From positions 1-64,000 of the forward strand of contig JANQPF010000026.1 of NCBI GenBank assembly GCA_028285415.1: DNA of 64,000 nt. Reading direction: 5' to 3'. Below are positions 43,286 to 51,205 of the stretch, one piece after another; the stretch's first letter is position 1, and every line of letters starts with the position of its first letter. The notes under the pieces were generated by a model. That model searched no databases. It saw only the letters and a list, made by a program, of their open reading frames with translations, and was not told the origin of the DNA. The position numbers were made by a program, and so were the translations under genes. This stretch comes from Pseudomonadales bacterium (GTDB taxonomy: Bacteria; Pseudomonadota; Gammaproteobacteria; Pseudomonadales; Azotimanducaceae).

Positions 43286-44077
43286 TTGCGGTGCGCTTGC
43301 CAGCAGGGCGCTCTGTCTGTAAAGCTGGGAAAACACTCTCACGCCCGTACCGCTTTGCGACACGATCACCGCCCCTACGCGCTCAAGCGTTTTCTCAACG
43401 TCATCGAAAACGCGTGGATCCGTCACTTCGTCTCACCCCAGCTGGAAGGTCTGGGATCCGGCAGCCTCATCATGAAACCGTGGTATCTGCATCTGCACGG
43501 AGCTGGCATCCACTTCGGCGATGCCGTTCACGTCATTACCTCGCGCGATAGGACCGTGCGCCTGACGACCTGGCAACACGAGAACGGCGCTGGCGAGATA
43601 CACGTGCACGATCATGCGCTCCTCTGTCCCGGCGTGCGTATCGACGCAGCCAGCAGCGTCATCGTCGGCCGCGGTACGATGCTTGCCGCCGGAGCTTATC
43701 TGACCGATGCCGACTGGCACGGCATTTATGAGCGCGCGAAACCCATCGGCGAGACCCGGCCGATTGTCCTCGGCGAGAACGTGTGGATTGGTGACGGCGC
43801 TATCGTCTGCAAGGGCGTTGAAATTGGCGACAACACCATCATCGGCGCGGGTGCGGTAGTGACCAAATCCATGCCCGCAAACGTGATCGCCGCGGGCAAT
43901 CCGGCCGCCGTCGTCAGAACGCTCGACGAGGGCCGTAGCTACGTGACCCGCAGCGATCTACTTGCCGATCATGACAAGCTAACCCACGACATAGAGCTGC
44001 TGGATCGAGCTCTGCGCAAGGACAATTCCTGGTGGGGTTGGCTGCGCTCGCTTCTGGCGCCGCGCAGGGACGACTGA
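43286..44077 (+). CDS. Hexapeptide-repeat (LbH) acyltransferase
   Basis: This protein of up to 263 aa has a left-handed beta-helix core. Hexapeptide turns run from ALLCPGVRIDAASSVIVGRG through AAGAYLTDADWHGIYERAKP to ENVWIGDGAIVCKGVEIGDN and IIGAGAVVTKSMPANVIAAG. The His in DADWHG is a plausible catalytic residue. Members move acetyl or acyl groups onto sugars or other small molecules (family knowledge). The start is uncertain: TTG 43286 gives the full frame, but the family-like part begins only near YALKRFLNVIENAW. It follows the coiled-coil gene by 2 bp and converges on queF. Confidence 0.82.
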   Translation: MRCACQQGALSVKLGKHSHARTALRHDHRPYALKRFLNVIENAWIRHFVSPQLEGLGSGSLIMKPWYLHLHGAGIHFGDAVHVITSRDRTVRLTTWQHENGAGEIHVHDHALLCPGVRIDAASSVIVGRGTMLAAGAYLTDADWHGIYERAKPIGETRPIVLGENVWIGDGAIVCKGVEIGDNTIIGAGAVVTKSMPANVIAAGNPAAVVRTLDEGRSYVTRSDLLADHDKLTHDIELLDRALRKDNSWWGWLRSLLAPRRDD

Positions 44078-44078
44078 G

Positions 44079-44924
44079 TTATTGGCGCGGCAGCCGACAG
44101 AGCGGCGCGCTGTCTTCGTGCGTTGAGCGAAACGGATTGATGTCCAGCCCGCCGCGACGCTGGAAACGACCGTATACGCTCAGCTGGCGCGGCCGGCAGG
44201 TGTGCAGGATGTCGAGATAGATCTGCTCAATGGTGGTCTCGTGGAAAGCCTGATGATTGCGGTAAGAGATGAGGTACTTCAGCAATCCATCGCGCGCGAG
44301 GGGCGCACCTTGATATTCCACCAGCACCGACGCCCAGTCGGGCTGCCCGGTCACCGGACAGAGACTTCTGAAGAGGTGCGTGTAGAGGGTCTCGTGCACC
44401 ACGTGTTCGGTTGCTCCTGGATCTTCCACGGAAAGGAGCAATGGATCGCGCTCGTAGGTATTGGTGCGAACGTCCAAATCGTCGAGGCAAACGCCGGAGA
44501 ACTGATGCACGGGCAGCTCGAGCTGGACCAGATCGAGAAGCTCGAGCATCACCGGACCGCGGTAAGCCAGCGTGAGGTCCTGGTCGAGGGTTTTCAGCAC
44601 CTCGGTGTGGCTCTCGAACTTGGTCATCGAAAAACTGTTGAGATAGAGCTTCAGCGATTTGCTCTCGACAATTGCCCGTGAGTGACACGGTACGTGCAGG
44701 CGCAGACCGGTCACCTGAGGTTTACCGTCGGTGTTCAGCCACGAGAACTCATAACCGGTCCAGAGATCTTCGCCTTTGCATTCACTCACCTCGACGCCGG
44801 CCTTCGCACGGGCGACCGCACGGTCCATCGAGTGCAGCAGCGACGGCGTATAGGTTGACGGATAATCGCTCGTCTGGCCGAGCGGGCCTTCATCCAGCGT
44901 GGTCATGGAGGGCGAATTGCTCAT
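44079..44924 (-). CDS. queF: NADPH-dependent 7-cyano-7-deazaguanine (preQ0) reductase
   Basis: This 281-aa protein has the bimodular length of the E. coli-type QueF. The NADPH-binding motif is ESKSLKLYLNSFSMTKF, the catalytic Cys lies in SLCPVTGQPDWASVLVEYQG, and the second module has LISYRNHQAFHETTIEQIY. It reduces preQ0 to preQ1 in queuosine biosynthesis for tRNA (established family function). It converges on the acyltransferase gene and has no other queuosine genes nearby. Confidence 0.95.
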   Translation of the reverse strand: MSNSPSMTTLDEGPLGQTSDYPSTYTPSLLHSMDRAVARAKAGVEVSECKGEDLWTGYEFSWLNTDGKPQVTGLRLHVPCHSRAIVESKSLKLYLNSFSMTKFESHTEVLKTLDQDLTLAYRGPVMLELLDLVQLELPVHQFSGVCLDDLDVRTNTYERDPLLLSVEDPGATEHVVHETLYTHLFRSLCPVTGQPDWASVLVEYQGAPLARDGLLKYLISYRNHQAFHETTIEQIYLDILHTCRPRQLSVYGRFQRRGGLDINPFRSTHEDSAPLCRLPRQ

Positions 44925-45025
44925 ACGCTCAAAATCTACTACATGCGCACCTGCACTCTACCAAAGCGCCCTGCAAGGGCCATCGCAGCCCGATGAACGG
45001 TAGCGAAACCGGCGCAGTTGGCATG

Positions 45026-45418
45026 CTATTGCAGATTTTTCTGTAAAGCTTGTTGCAAGACTTCCACCGCTTGAGAGGCGCGTCCGGTTTCGTTCAACGC
45101 ATCGGCCAGCATGAGACTCGCGGCGTTGCGGACCACCGGACTTTTGGTTTTGTCCACCACGTCGCGCAGTATCTTGATGGCCTCGGCGCGATCGCCGCGC
45201 TGCTTGTAGATCTCTTCGATTTTCTGCAGCTGCAGGATGGCGCTCTTGTCAGGGTCGCTTGCCACCTCGTGGATATCGCCGATGATGCCGTAGTAACCCT
45301 GCATGACGGCCATGAATTGCTGCATGCGTTCGAGCTCCGGCTCCTCGGCGGCGTGAACCGCACCGAGGGGCAGACAAAGCGTGAGTATCAGTACGGTTCT
45401 GCGAAGGTATGAGCGCAT
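45026..45418 (-). CDS. Exported TPR-like small protein
   Basis: This 130-aa protein has a signal peptide ending GAVHA before AEEPE. The mature part is entirely helical with TPR-like pairs (LQKIEEIYKQRGDRAEAIKI and LMLADALNETGRASQAVEVL). It is the third gene of a minus-strand series after an ECF sigma factor and a small membrane protein, so it may be part of that regulatory unit or a target of it. No precise family is assigned. Confidence 0.65.
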   Translation of the reverse strand: MRSYLRRTVLILTLCLPLGAVHAAEEPELERMQQFMAVMQGYYGIIGDIHEVASDPDKSAILQLQKIEEIYKQRGDRAEAIKILRDVVDKTKSPVVRNAASLMLADALNETGRASQAVEVLQQALQKNLQ

Positions 45419-45439
45419 CTCGTTCTCCTTGGAATCATT

Positions 45440-45784
45440 TCAGAAAGTGGTTGGAATCGACGGGGCGGGCGGCAACGTCGGCACCCTTGTGACCCCGCTC
45501 AAGTCTGGTTTTGCAGGCAGGCTGAGGCGGGAAACGCTCAGCTGCCCCAGCTCACCGGTGTAGGCGGTGACCGCTGCGGGTGATGGGAGGGTTTGCACCC
45601 TCTCGTCGCCCTGGTCCCGGGGCACGAAAAGCGCTGCCGCCGCAACGAGCACGAACGACGCCATGGCCGCAGCAGGCGCAAACGATCCGGGTTTCGCGCG
45701 TGTCTGGTAGTCACCGACGAGCTCAGCGCCTAGCGCAGCCGGGGCACGCATGCGTTGATAGTCTTTGCGTAAATTTTTACTCAT
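45440..45784 (-). CDS. Single-helix membrane protein, putative anti-sigma partner
   Basis: This 114-aa protein has an N-terminal cytoplasmic segment of about 35 residues, one membrane helix (about 36-53), and a Pro/Ser-rich periplasmic tail (LPSPAAVTAYTGELGQ ... PTLPPAPSIPTTF). Its ATG overlaps the TGA of the sigma factor gene (45781-45784). Position and layout suggest an anti-sigma factor, but the N-terminal domain is too short for a clear zinc-binding ZAS domain and lacks its Cys/His motif. The role is inferred from position. Confidence 0.6.
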   Translation of the reverse strand: MSKNLRKDYQRMRAPAALGAELVGDYQTRAKPGSFAPAAAMASFVLVAAAALFVPRDQGDERVQTLPSPAAVTAYTGELGQLSVSRLSLPAKPDLSGVTRVPTLPPAPSIPTTF

Positions 45785-46338
45785 CGTTCCTCAATCTGTT
45801 CCTTGTCTATGCCCCAGGCCTCGAGCAGTGTGCGCAGATTTGCGCTCGCCTTGGCGAGATGCGCTTTGACCGTGCCTTCCCGGCAGCCCATGACCGCTGC
45901 CGTATCGCGCACTGACAGCTCCTCCAGCAGACGCAGTACCACCACGTCTCTCTGCCGTGCAGGCAGTGCCGCCAGCGCCTGGTTCAGGTAGGCCGGCAGG
46001 TCTGCTTCGCGTACGTCCGCCGCCGGTAGCTCGGCAACGGCGTCGGCATCGGTACCACGCGGCTGGCGCCGGTTGAGCTCCAGACAAACGTTCCTGCACA
46101 CCCGGATCAGCCAGGTTGACGGTGCCGCCCGGAAACGGAACTGGCCGAGGCCGGTGTAGCTGCGTAAGAACGCCTCCTGCACCGCATCCTGCGCGAGCTC
46201 GCGATCGCCAAGCCAGACGCTTGCGAGTCGGTACAGGCGATCTCGATGGCGTTCGCTGAAGAGCGCAAACGCCGCATCGTCACCCCGCTGAAAGCGCCTC
46301 ACCAATTCTTTGTCCGAGTGATTCCGCATTAACATCAA
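45781..46338 (-). CDS. ECF-family RNA polymerase sigma factor
   Basis: This 185-aa protein has region 2 (VRRFQRGDDAAFALFSERHR, then DRELAQDAVQEAFLRSYTGL and FRAAPSTWLIRVCRNVCLEL) and region 4 (LPARQRDVVVLRLLEELSVR, then DTAAVMGCREGTVKAHLAKA, the -35 helix-turn-helix). This is the SigE/RpoE-like ECF layout. It overlaps the downstream putative anti-sigma gene by an ATGA. The regulon is unknown. Confidence 0.92.
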   Translation of the reverse strand: MMLMRNHSDKELVRRFQRGDDAAFALFSERHRDRLYRLASVWLGDRELAQDAVQEAFLRSYTGLGQFRFRAAPSTWLIRVCRNVCLELNRRQPRGTDADAVAELPAADVREADLPAYLNQALAALPARQRDVVVLRLLEELSVRDTAAVMGCREGTVKAHLAKASANLRTLLEAWGIDKEQIEER

Positions 46339-46413
46339 TAACTTAGGGAGCCTCGCCGCAGCGGATCCTCAAGTATTAGTGCAGCCGCGTGCATAAAGGT
46401 TTACTCTGCCGCG

Positions 46414-47832
46414 TTGTCGTATCACCGGGTCTTGCACTTGATCGAGCAAATCGAGACTGTCGCTACCACCATCGCGGAATGGGCCTGGGGTCCCTGGCTC
46501 CTGGTGCTCCTGCTGGGCGGTGGTCTCATGTTTCTGGTGCGCTCCCGGTTCATCCCATACCGCTATCTCGGTCATGCCCTGGATCTCATTCGCGGAAAGT
46601 TTGACGACGAACACGATCCCGGGCAAATCAGTCATTCGAGAGCGCTGTCCGCCGCCCTCGCGGGCACCATTGGCATGGGCAATATTGCCGGCGTGGCGCT
46701 GGCGATTGCCATTGGCGGACCCGGGGCCATCTTCTGGATGTGGATGACGGCCATCGTCGGTATGGCAACGAAGTTTTTTACCTGCTCGCTTGCGGTCATG
46801 TATCGGGGCAAGGATTCGAACGGCGACCTGCAGGGTGGGCCCATGTACGTCATTCGCGAAGCCTTACCCCGCAAGATGCACTTTCTGGCGTATCTCTTTG
46901 CCATCGTCGGGCTGATCGGCTGCCTCCCGGCTTTGCAGAGTAACCAGCTGGTACAAATTTTTCGCGACCTGGTCTTCATTGAATACGGCTGGCTGGCGAC
47001 GGGGGCTGACCCCTTCTATTTCAACCTCGGTAGCGGCTTCGTGCTGGCCACCGTCACGGCGCTGGTCGTCTTCGGCGGCATCACCCGGATTGCGAGGGTG
47101 GCCGTTGCCCTGGTCCCGAGCATGTCGCTGCTTTACGTCGGTTCCGCGGTGCTCGCCATCGTCATGCACTACGAGCAGGTTCCGGCGGCGCTGGGGATCA
47201 TCTTCTACGACGCGTTCACCGGCGAGGCGGTTGCCGGGGGCGGACTGCTCGCAATGATTCTGTACGGCGTACAGCGAGGGGCGTACAGCAACGAAGCCGG
47301 CATGGGCACCGAGTCACTTGCACACGGCGCCGCCCGCACTTCCGAACCCATCCGTGAAGGACTCGTCGCGATGCTGGGACCGGCCATCGACACGCTTCTC
47401 ATCTGTACCGCAACCGCCATCATGATTCTGGTCTCAGGCGTCTGGCAGAACGGCGATGCCACCGGCGTCACGCTCACCGCCGCAGCGTTCAGCACGCTGA
47501 TGGGACCGCTGGGTACCGTCATCGTGTTTGTCTGCGTCCTGTGTTTCGCCAGCACAACGGTGTTCACCTACTCGTTCTACGGCGCGCAGTGCACCTCATT
47601 TCTCTTTGGCGCGCCCAACAAACGTATTTATCTTTTCGTCTACGTCAGCTTCATTCTCGTCGCCTCGGTCATTTCCATCGACGCGGCGGTCAGCATCATC
47701 GATGCGAGTTTTGCGCTCATGGCAATCCCCACCATGGTGAGCGCAATCTGGCTGGCGCCCAGGGTCATCACGGCGGCTGATGACTACTTTGCGCGCCTGC
47801 GCAGCAACACGAAAGAAGCCACAACGCGCTAA
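46414..47832 (+). CDS. Sodium:alanine/glycine symporter (AGCS family)
   Basis: This 472-aa protein has about eleven membrane helices. The conserved AGCS segments include LSAALAGTIGMGNIAGVALA, GGPGAIFWMWMTAIVGMATK, GDLQGGPMYVIREAL and GAYSNEAGMGTESLAHGAA. Members import alanine, glycine or related amino acids with Na+ (family knowledge), which would fit a sodium-using cell with an Oad pump. The frame opens at TTG 46414; internal TTG codons at 46432 and 46438 are possible starts. Confidence 0.9.
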   Translation: MSYHRVLHLIEQIETVATTIAEWAWGPWLLVLLLGGGLMFLVRSRFIPYRYLGHALDLIRGKFDDEHDPGQISHSRALSAALAGTIGMGNIAGVALAIAIGGPGAIFWMWMTAIVGMATKFFTCSLAVMYRGKDSNGDLQGGPMYVIREALPRKMHFLAYLFAIVGLIGCLPALQSNQLVQIFRDLVFIEYGWLATGADPFYFNLGSGFVLATVTALVVFGGITRIARVAVALVPSMSLLYVGSAVLAIVMHYEQVPAALGIIFYDAFTGEAVAGGGLLAMILYGVQRGAYSNEAGMGTESLAHGAARTSEPIREGLVAMLGPAIDTLLICTATAIMILVSGVWQNGDATGVTLTAAAFSTLMGPLGTVIVFVCVLCFASTTVFTYSFYGAQCTSFLFGAPNKRIYLFVYVSFILVASVISIDAAVSIIDASFALMAIPTMVSAIWLAPRVITAADDYFARLRSNTKEATTR

Positions 47833-47841
47833 GCTAAGGGC

Positions 47842-50301
47842 ATGGCTTCTTCCCAGGATACAATGACAACCCAGAACGGCTGGCTGAGCGACTATCAGGT
47901 TCCGGCGGACGCCTGGGACGAGCTGGGCCGCGGCTCGCCAGCGCCGCACTGGGCGCGAATCCTCGACTACTTCGCCCGTGACGGAGAGCTGAGCGATGCA
48001 CCTCAGCCTGAGCATCTGCGCGCAGAAATGCTGGTCAGGGATCTGGACGTGGAGCGGCCCACGCGCCTCGACCCCCTGCCTTTTGTCATCGATTCCGGCG
48101 AATGGCAACAGCTGGAGAACGGTCTCACCCAGCGAGCAACCCTGCTGAATCACATCATTGCGGATCTCTACGGCCGCCGCACGCTCTTGAGCCCCGCGGG
48201 TTTGCCGCCCGCCCTCGTGTTCGGTAACCCGCGCTATCTGCTGCCCATGGTCGGCTCGCAGCCGCGCGCGGATACGTACCTGAACCTGGTGGCGTTCGAC
48301 GTTGGCCGCTCAGCCGACGGGCAATGGCGGGTGCTGGCAGACTGGACCGAGGCGCCCGAAGGCCTCGGCATGTGTCTCGAAAATCGGGTCTTGTCCGGGC
48401 AGGCGCTGCCGGAGATCTTTCAACAGGCAAACACGCAGCGGCTGGCCGCCTTCTACCGGGGTTTTGCACAGCACCTGTCCGGGCGTGCGCTCGAGATCAT
48501 CGCTGACGGTATCACCGTGACCTTGAGTCCCGGGCCGGACCATCCGAGCTACTTCGAGCACGCCTATCTCGGACAGTATTTTGGTTTCCCGGTGGTGGAA
48601 GGCGCGGACCTCACGGTACGCGGCGATACGCTGCAGCTGAAGACACTCGAGGGATTGAAGCCCGTGGGCAGCGTGATTCGTCACACCGCCGGACATCTCT
48701 GTGATCAACTCTACCTGCGGGCAGACACCCGCGACGGTGTGCCGGGTCTTGCCAACATCAGCCGTTCGGGTGCGGTGCACATTGCCAACGCCCTGGGCGC
48801 CGGTGTGCTGGAAAACGACGCTTTCATGAGCTTTCTCCCCGGGCTTGCCCAGACGCTGCTCGGACAGGATCTCATCCTGCCGAGCCTGGCTACCTGGTGG
48901 TGCGGTCAGGCAGAAGAAGCCGCGTACGTCGAGGCACACGCGCAATCATTGCACGTGGGCCCGGCGTTCGCCCGTCCGGAGCTCTTTGCCGGTCGGATCG
49001 AGTCGTATTCGCAGGCGGCAAGCTTCGATGCCCCGGCGCCGTTTCAACAGGTTGGGCGGGAGCTGATTCGCGCGTCACACACGCCGTACATCAACGGCGA
49101 CGGCAAGCTCGCGGCGGGGCCGACGGTGCTGCGTCTCTTTGTTGGTATGACCGATGCCGGTTATTGCCTCATGCCGGGCGGCATAGCGCGTGTGCAGACG
49201 CCGGACGGGGAAATTGCCAAAGACATCTGGGTCAGCGCTGACGCCGTGACGCAGGTACCCAGCGTGGCGGGTAGCGTTGCCGCGACCGGCGCGCGACGCC
49301 GCTCGGACCGCGACCTGCCGAGCCGCACGGCGGATGACCTCTTCTGGCTGGGCCGGTATCTCGAGCGCTGTGAAGGCGCCATCCGCACCTATCGATGCCT
49401 CTTGAGCCACATCACGGAAGGCTCGACGGAGGACCAGCTGCTCGTGCTGCAGACGGTGGGGCAGCTGCTCGTGGACCTCGATATGCTCTCACCCGCACAA
49501 GCGCGCCAGCTGGCTCGGGTTGATGCCGAACAGATACTCGCGCGCCAGTGGTGGTCAATGCTCTTCAACCCGGAAAGCAGCGACGGCCTTTTCCGCCTCC
49601 TCGACAACATTCACCGTCTGGCAAGCCAGGTCCGCGAGCGCCTGTCCGGTGATGCCTGGCGCATGTTCAAGCGACTGTCCGAAACGCCCCACGAACAGCG
49701 TTGGCGCCTGAACAACGTCAGCGAAGCACTGCAGCTCATGGACCAGTTCATTGAGCGCCTTTCGGGCTTGAACGGACAGATCCAGGAGAACATGACCCGC
49801 AGCTACGGCTGGCGGCTGCTCGAGCTCGGCCGACGCCTGGAACGCGGCCAGTTTGGTCTCACCGTGCTGGACGCGCTGGTGCAGCAGGCTTCGAGCAGCA
49901 CCTACCTCTATCTCCTCCTGGATCTGTCCGACAGCACGATCACCTATCGGGCGCGGTATCAGAGCACGCCGGTCCTCGAAAACCTGCTGCATCTGCTCCT
50001 CCTGGATGACTCCAATCCGCGCAGCATGGTCTATCAGATTCAGCGCCTGCAGCGGGTCATGGCTGACATGCCGCTCGAGCAGCAGCAGGAAGGACTGAGC
50101 GACGCACAGCGCATTCTGCTGGTGGCCTATCATGAGCTCCTGCTGTCTGAGCCCGAGAAGCTTGCGAACGTCATTTCGAAAGCCGGTAACCGCACGCAGC
50201 TCAGGCGCGTGCTGACCCGGCTGGGCAATACCCTTTCATCCCTGTCCGAGCAGGTGACCGAAACCTACTTCGCCCACACGGACAGTGAGCGCAGGCTGTG
50301 A
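47842..50301 (+). CDS. Circularly permuted ATP-grasp fused to alpha-E domain
   Basis: This 819-aa fusion has a circularly permuted type 2 ATP-grasp domain in the first 480 residues (LNHIIADLYGRRTLLSPAGL, TYLNLVAFDVGRSADGQWRV, ISRSGAVHIANALGAGVLEN, LPGGIARVQ-like end). An alpha-E (DUF403) helical domain follows from about 490 (SRTADDLFWLGRYLERCEGA to EPEKLANVISKAGNR). ATP-grasp, alpha-E and transglutaminase-like genes occur together in a widespread bacterial system thought to make and process a peptide modification (family knowledge; product unknown). The transglutaminase gene overlaps its end by a GTGA. Confidence 0.9.
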   Translation: MASSQDTMTTQNGWLSDYQVPADAWDELGRGSPAPHWARILDYFARDGELSDAPQPEHLRAEMLVRDLDVERPTRLDPLPFVIDSGEWQQLENGLTQRATLLNHIIADLYGRRTLLSPAGLPPALVFGNPRYLLPMVGSQPRADTYLNLVAFDVGRSADGQWRVLADWTEAPEGLGMCLENRVLSGQALPEIFQQANTQRLAAFYRGFAQHLSGRALEIIADGITVTLSPGPDHPSYFEHAYLGQYFGFPVVEGADLTVRGDTLQLKTLEGLKPVGSVIRHTAGHLCDQLYLRADTRDGVPGLANISRSGAVHIANALGAGVLENDAFMSFLPGLAQTLLGQDLILPSLATWWCGQAEEAAYVEAHAQSLHVGPAFARPELFAGRIESYSQAASFDAPAPFQQVGRELIRASHTPYINGDGKLAAGPTVLRLFVGMTDAGYCLMPGGIARVQTPDGEIAKDIWVSADAVTQVPSVAGSVAATGARRRSDRDLPSRTADDLFWLGRYLERCEGAIRTYRCLLSHITEGSTEDQLLVLQTVGQLLVDLDMLSPAQARQLARVDAEQILARQWWSMLFNPESSDGLFRLLDNIHRLASQVRERLSGDAWRMFKRLSETPHEQRWRLNNVSEALQLMDQFIERLSGLNGQIQENMTRSYGWRLLELGRRLERGQFGLTVLDALVQQASSSTYLYLLLDLSDSTITYRARYQSTPVLENLLHLLLLDDSNPRSMVYQIQRLQRVMADMPLEQQQEGLSDAQRILLVAYHELLLSEPEKLANVISKAGNRTQLRRVLTRLGNTLSSLSEQVTETYFAHTDSERRL

Positions 50302-51176
50302 AGTACCGGGTTCAGCACAACACGGAGTTCGACTACGGCCTGCCGGTCATCGCCGCTCAGCAGGTCCTGCGTCTGAAACCTCGTGAGATGCCGGGGCGCC
50401 AGAGCCTGCTCAAACACAGCATGTCGCTCTCCTCGCCGGGCACGGAAATCCGCGAAAGCAACGATTACTTCGGTAACGCCGTCCACGAGGTGCGGCTGCA
50501 TTCGCGTCATGAGACGCTGGCAATTCAGTCCGAGTGCGAGGTGGATGTGACGTCCGGGGACGAGATTCTGCTCGATCTCTCCCCCAGCTGGGACAGCGTG
50601 GCGGGTATGCTTGCCCTGCCCCACACGCCGGAACTCTGGCACGCGGCTCAGTTCTGTTTTCCGTCCCCACACGTCGACGTCAGCGCCGCCGCAGAGTTTG
50701 CCGCGCAATTTGCCCATCCCGGCACGCCGCTCCTGCGGCTTGCGCTCGATATCAACAGCTACATTCACCGCGAATTCAAGTACACCGGCGGAGTGACCGA
50801 CGTGTATACGGAAGTCGGCAACGTGCTGAACAACCGCATGGGGGTCTGCCAGGACTTTGCCCACGTGGCCATTGCTGCCCTGCGCGCGCTGGGCCTTGCG
50901 GCTCGCTACGTCAGCGGGTACATCTTGAGCCAGACGGATGAAGACCTGCCGACGTTGATCGGCGCAGAAGCATCGCACGCGTGGATCGCCGTTTTCTGCC
51001 CAGAGTTCGGCTGGGTCGATTTCGATCCGACCAACGACCAGATCACTTCGGACCAGCACATTACGTTAGGCTGGGGCCGAGACTACGCTGACGTTGCACC
51101 CACCCGGGGTTCAATCCTCGGTGGCGGCCAGCAGTCGCTGAACGTTGAGGTCCGCGTCCGCCGCATCCAGAATTAG
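50298..51176 (+). CDS. Transglutaminase-like cysteine protease family protein
   Basis: This 292-aa protein starts at GTG 50298, overlapping the stop of the ATP-grasp gene. The N-terminal domain (KYRVQHNTEFDYGLPVIAAQ) is the beta domain typical of bacterial transglutaminase-like proteins. The catalytic Cys lies in NRMGVCQDFAHVAIAALRAL, the His in EASHAWIAVF and the Asp in VDFDPTNDQ, so the triad is complete. It probably acts with the ATP-grasp/alpha-E protein on the same peptide substrate. It is more likely a protease or peptidase than a cross-linker, as for most bacterial members. Confidence 0.92.
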   Translation: MKYRVQHNTEFDYGLPVIAAQQVLRLKPREMPGRQSLLKHSMSLSSPGTEIRESNDYFGNAVHEVRLHSRHETLAIQSECEVDVTSGDEILLDLSPSWDSVAGMLALPHTPELWHAAQFCFPSPHVDVSAAAEFAAQFAHPGTPLLRLALDINSYIHREFKYTGGVTDVYTEVGNVLNNRMGVCQDFAHVAIAALRALGLAARYVSGYILSQTDEDLPTLIGAEASHAWIAVFCPEFGWVDFDPTNDQITSDQHITLGWGRDYADVAPTRGSILGGGQQSLNVEVRVRRIQN

Positions 51177-51205
51177 AGCCAAGTGGGATCAGGGGGACCA
51201 TAGAG

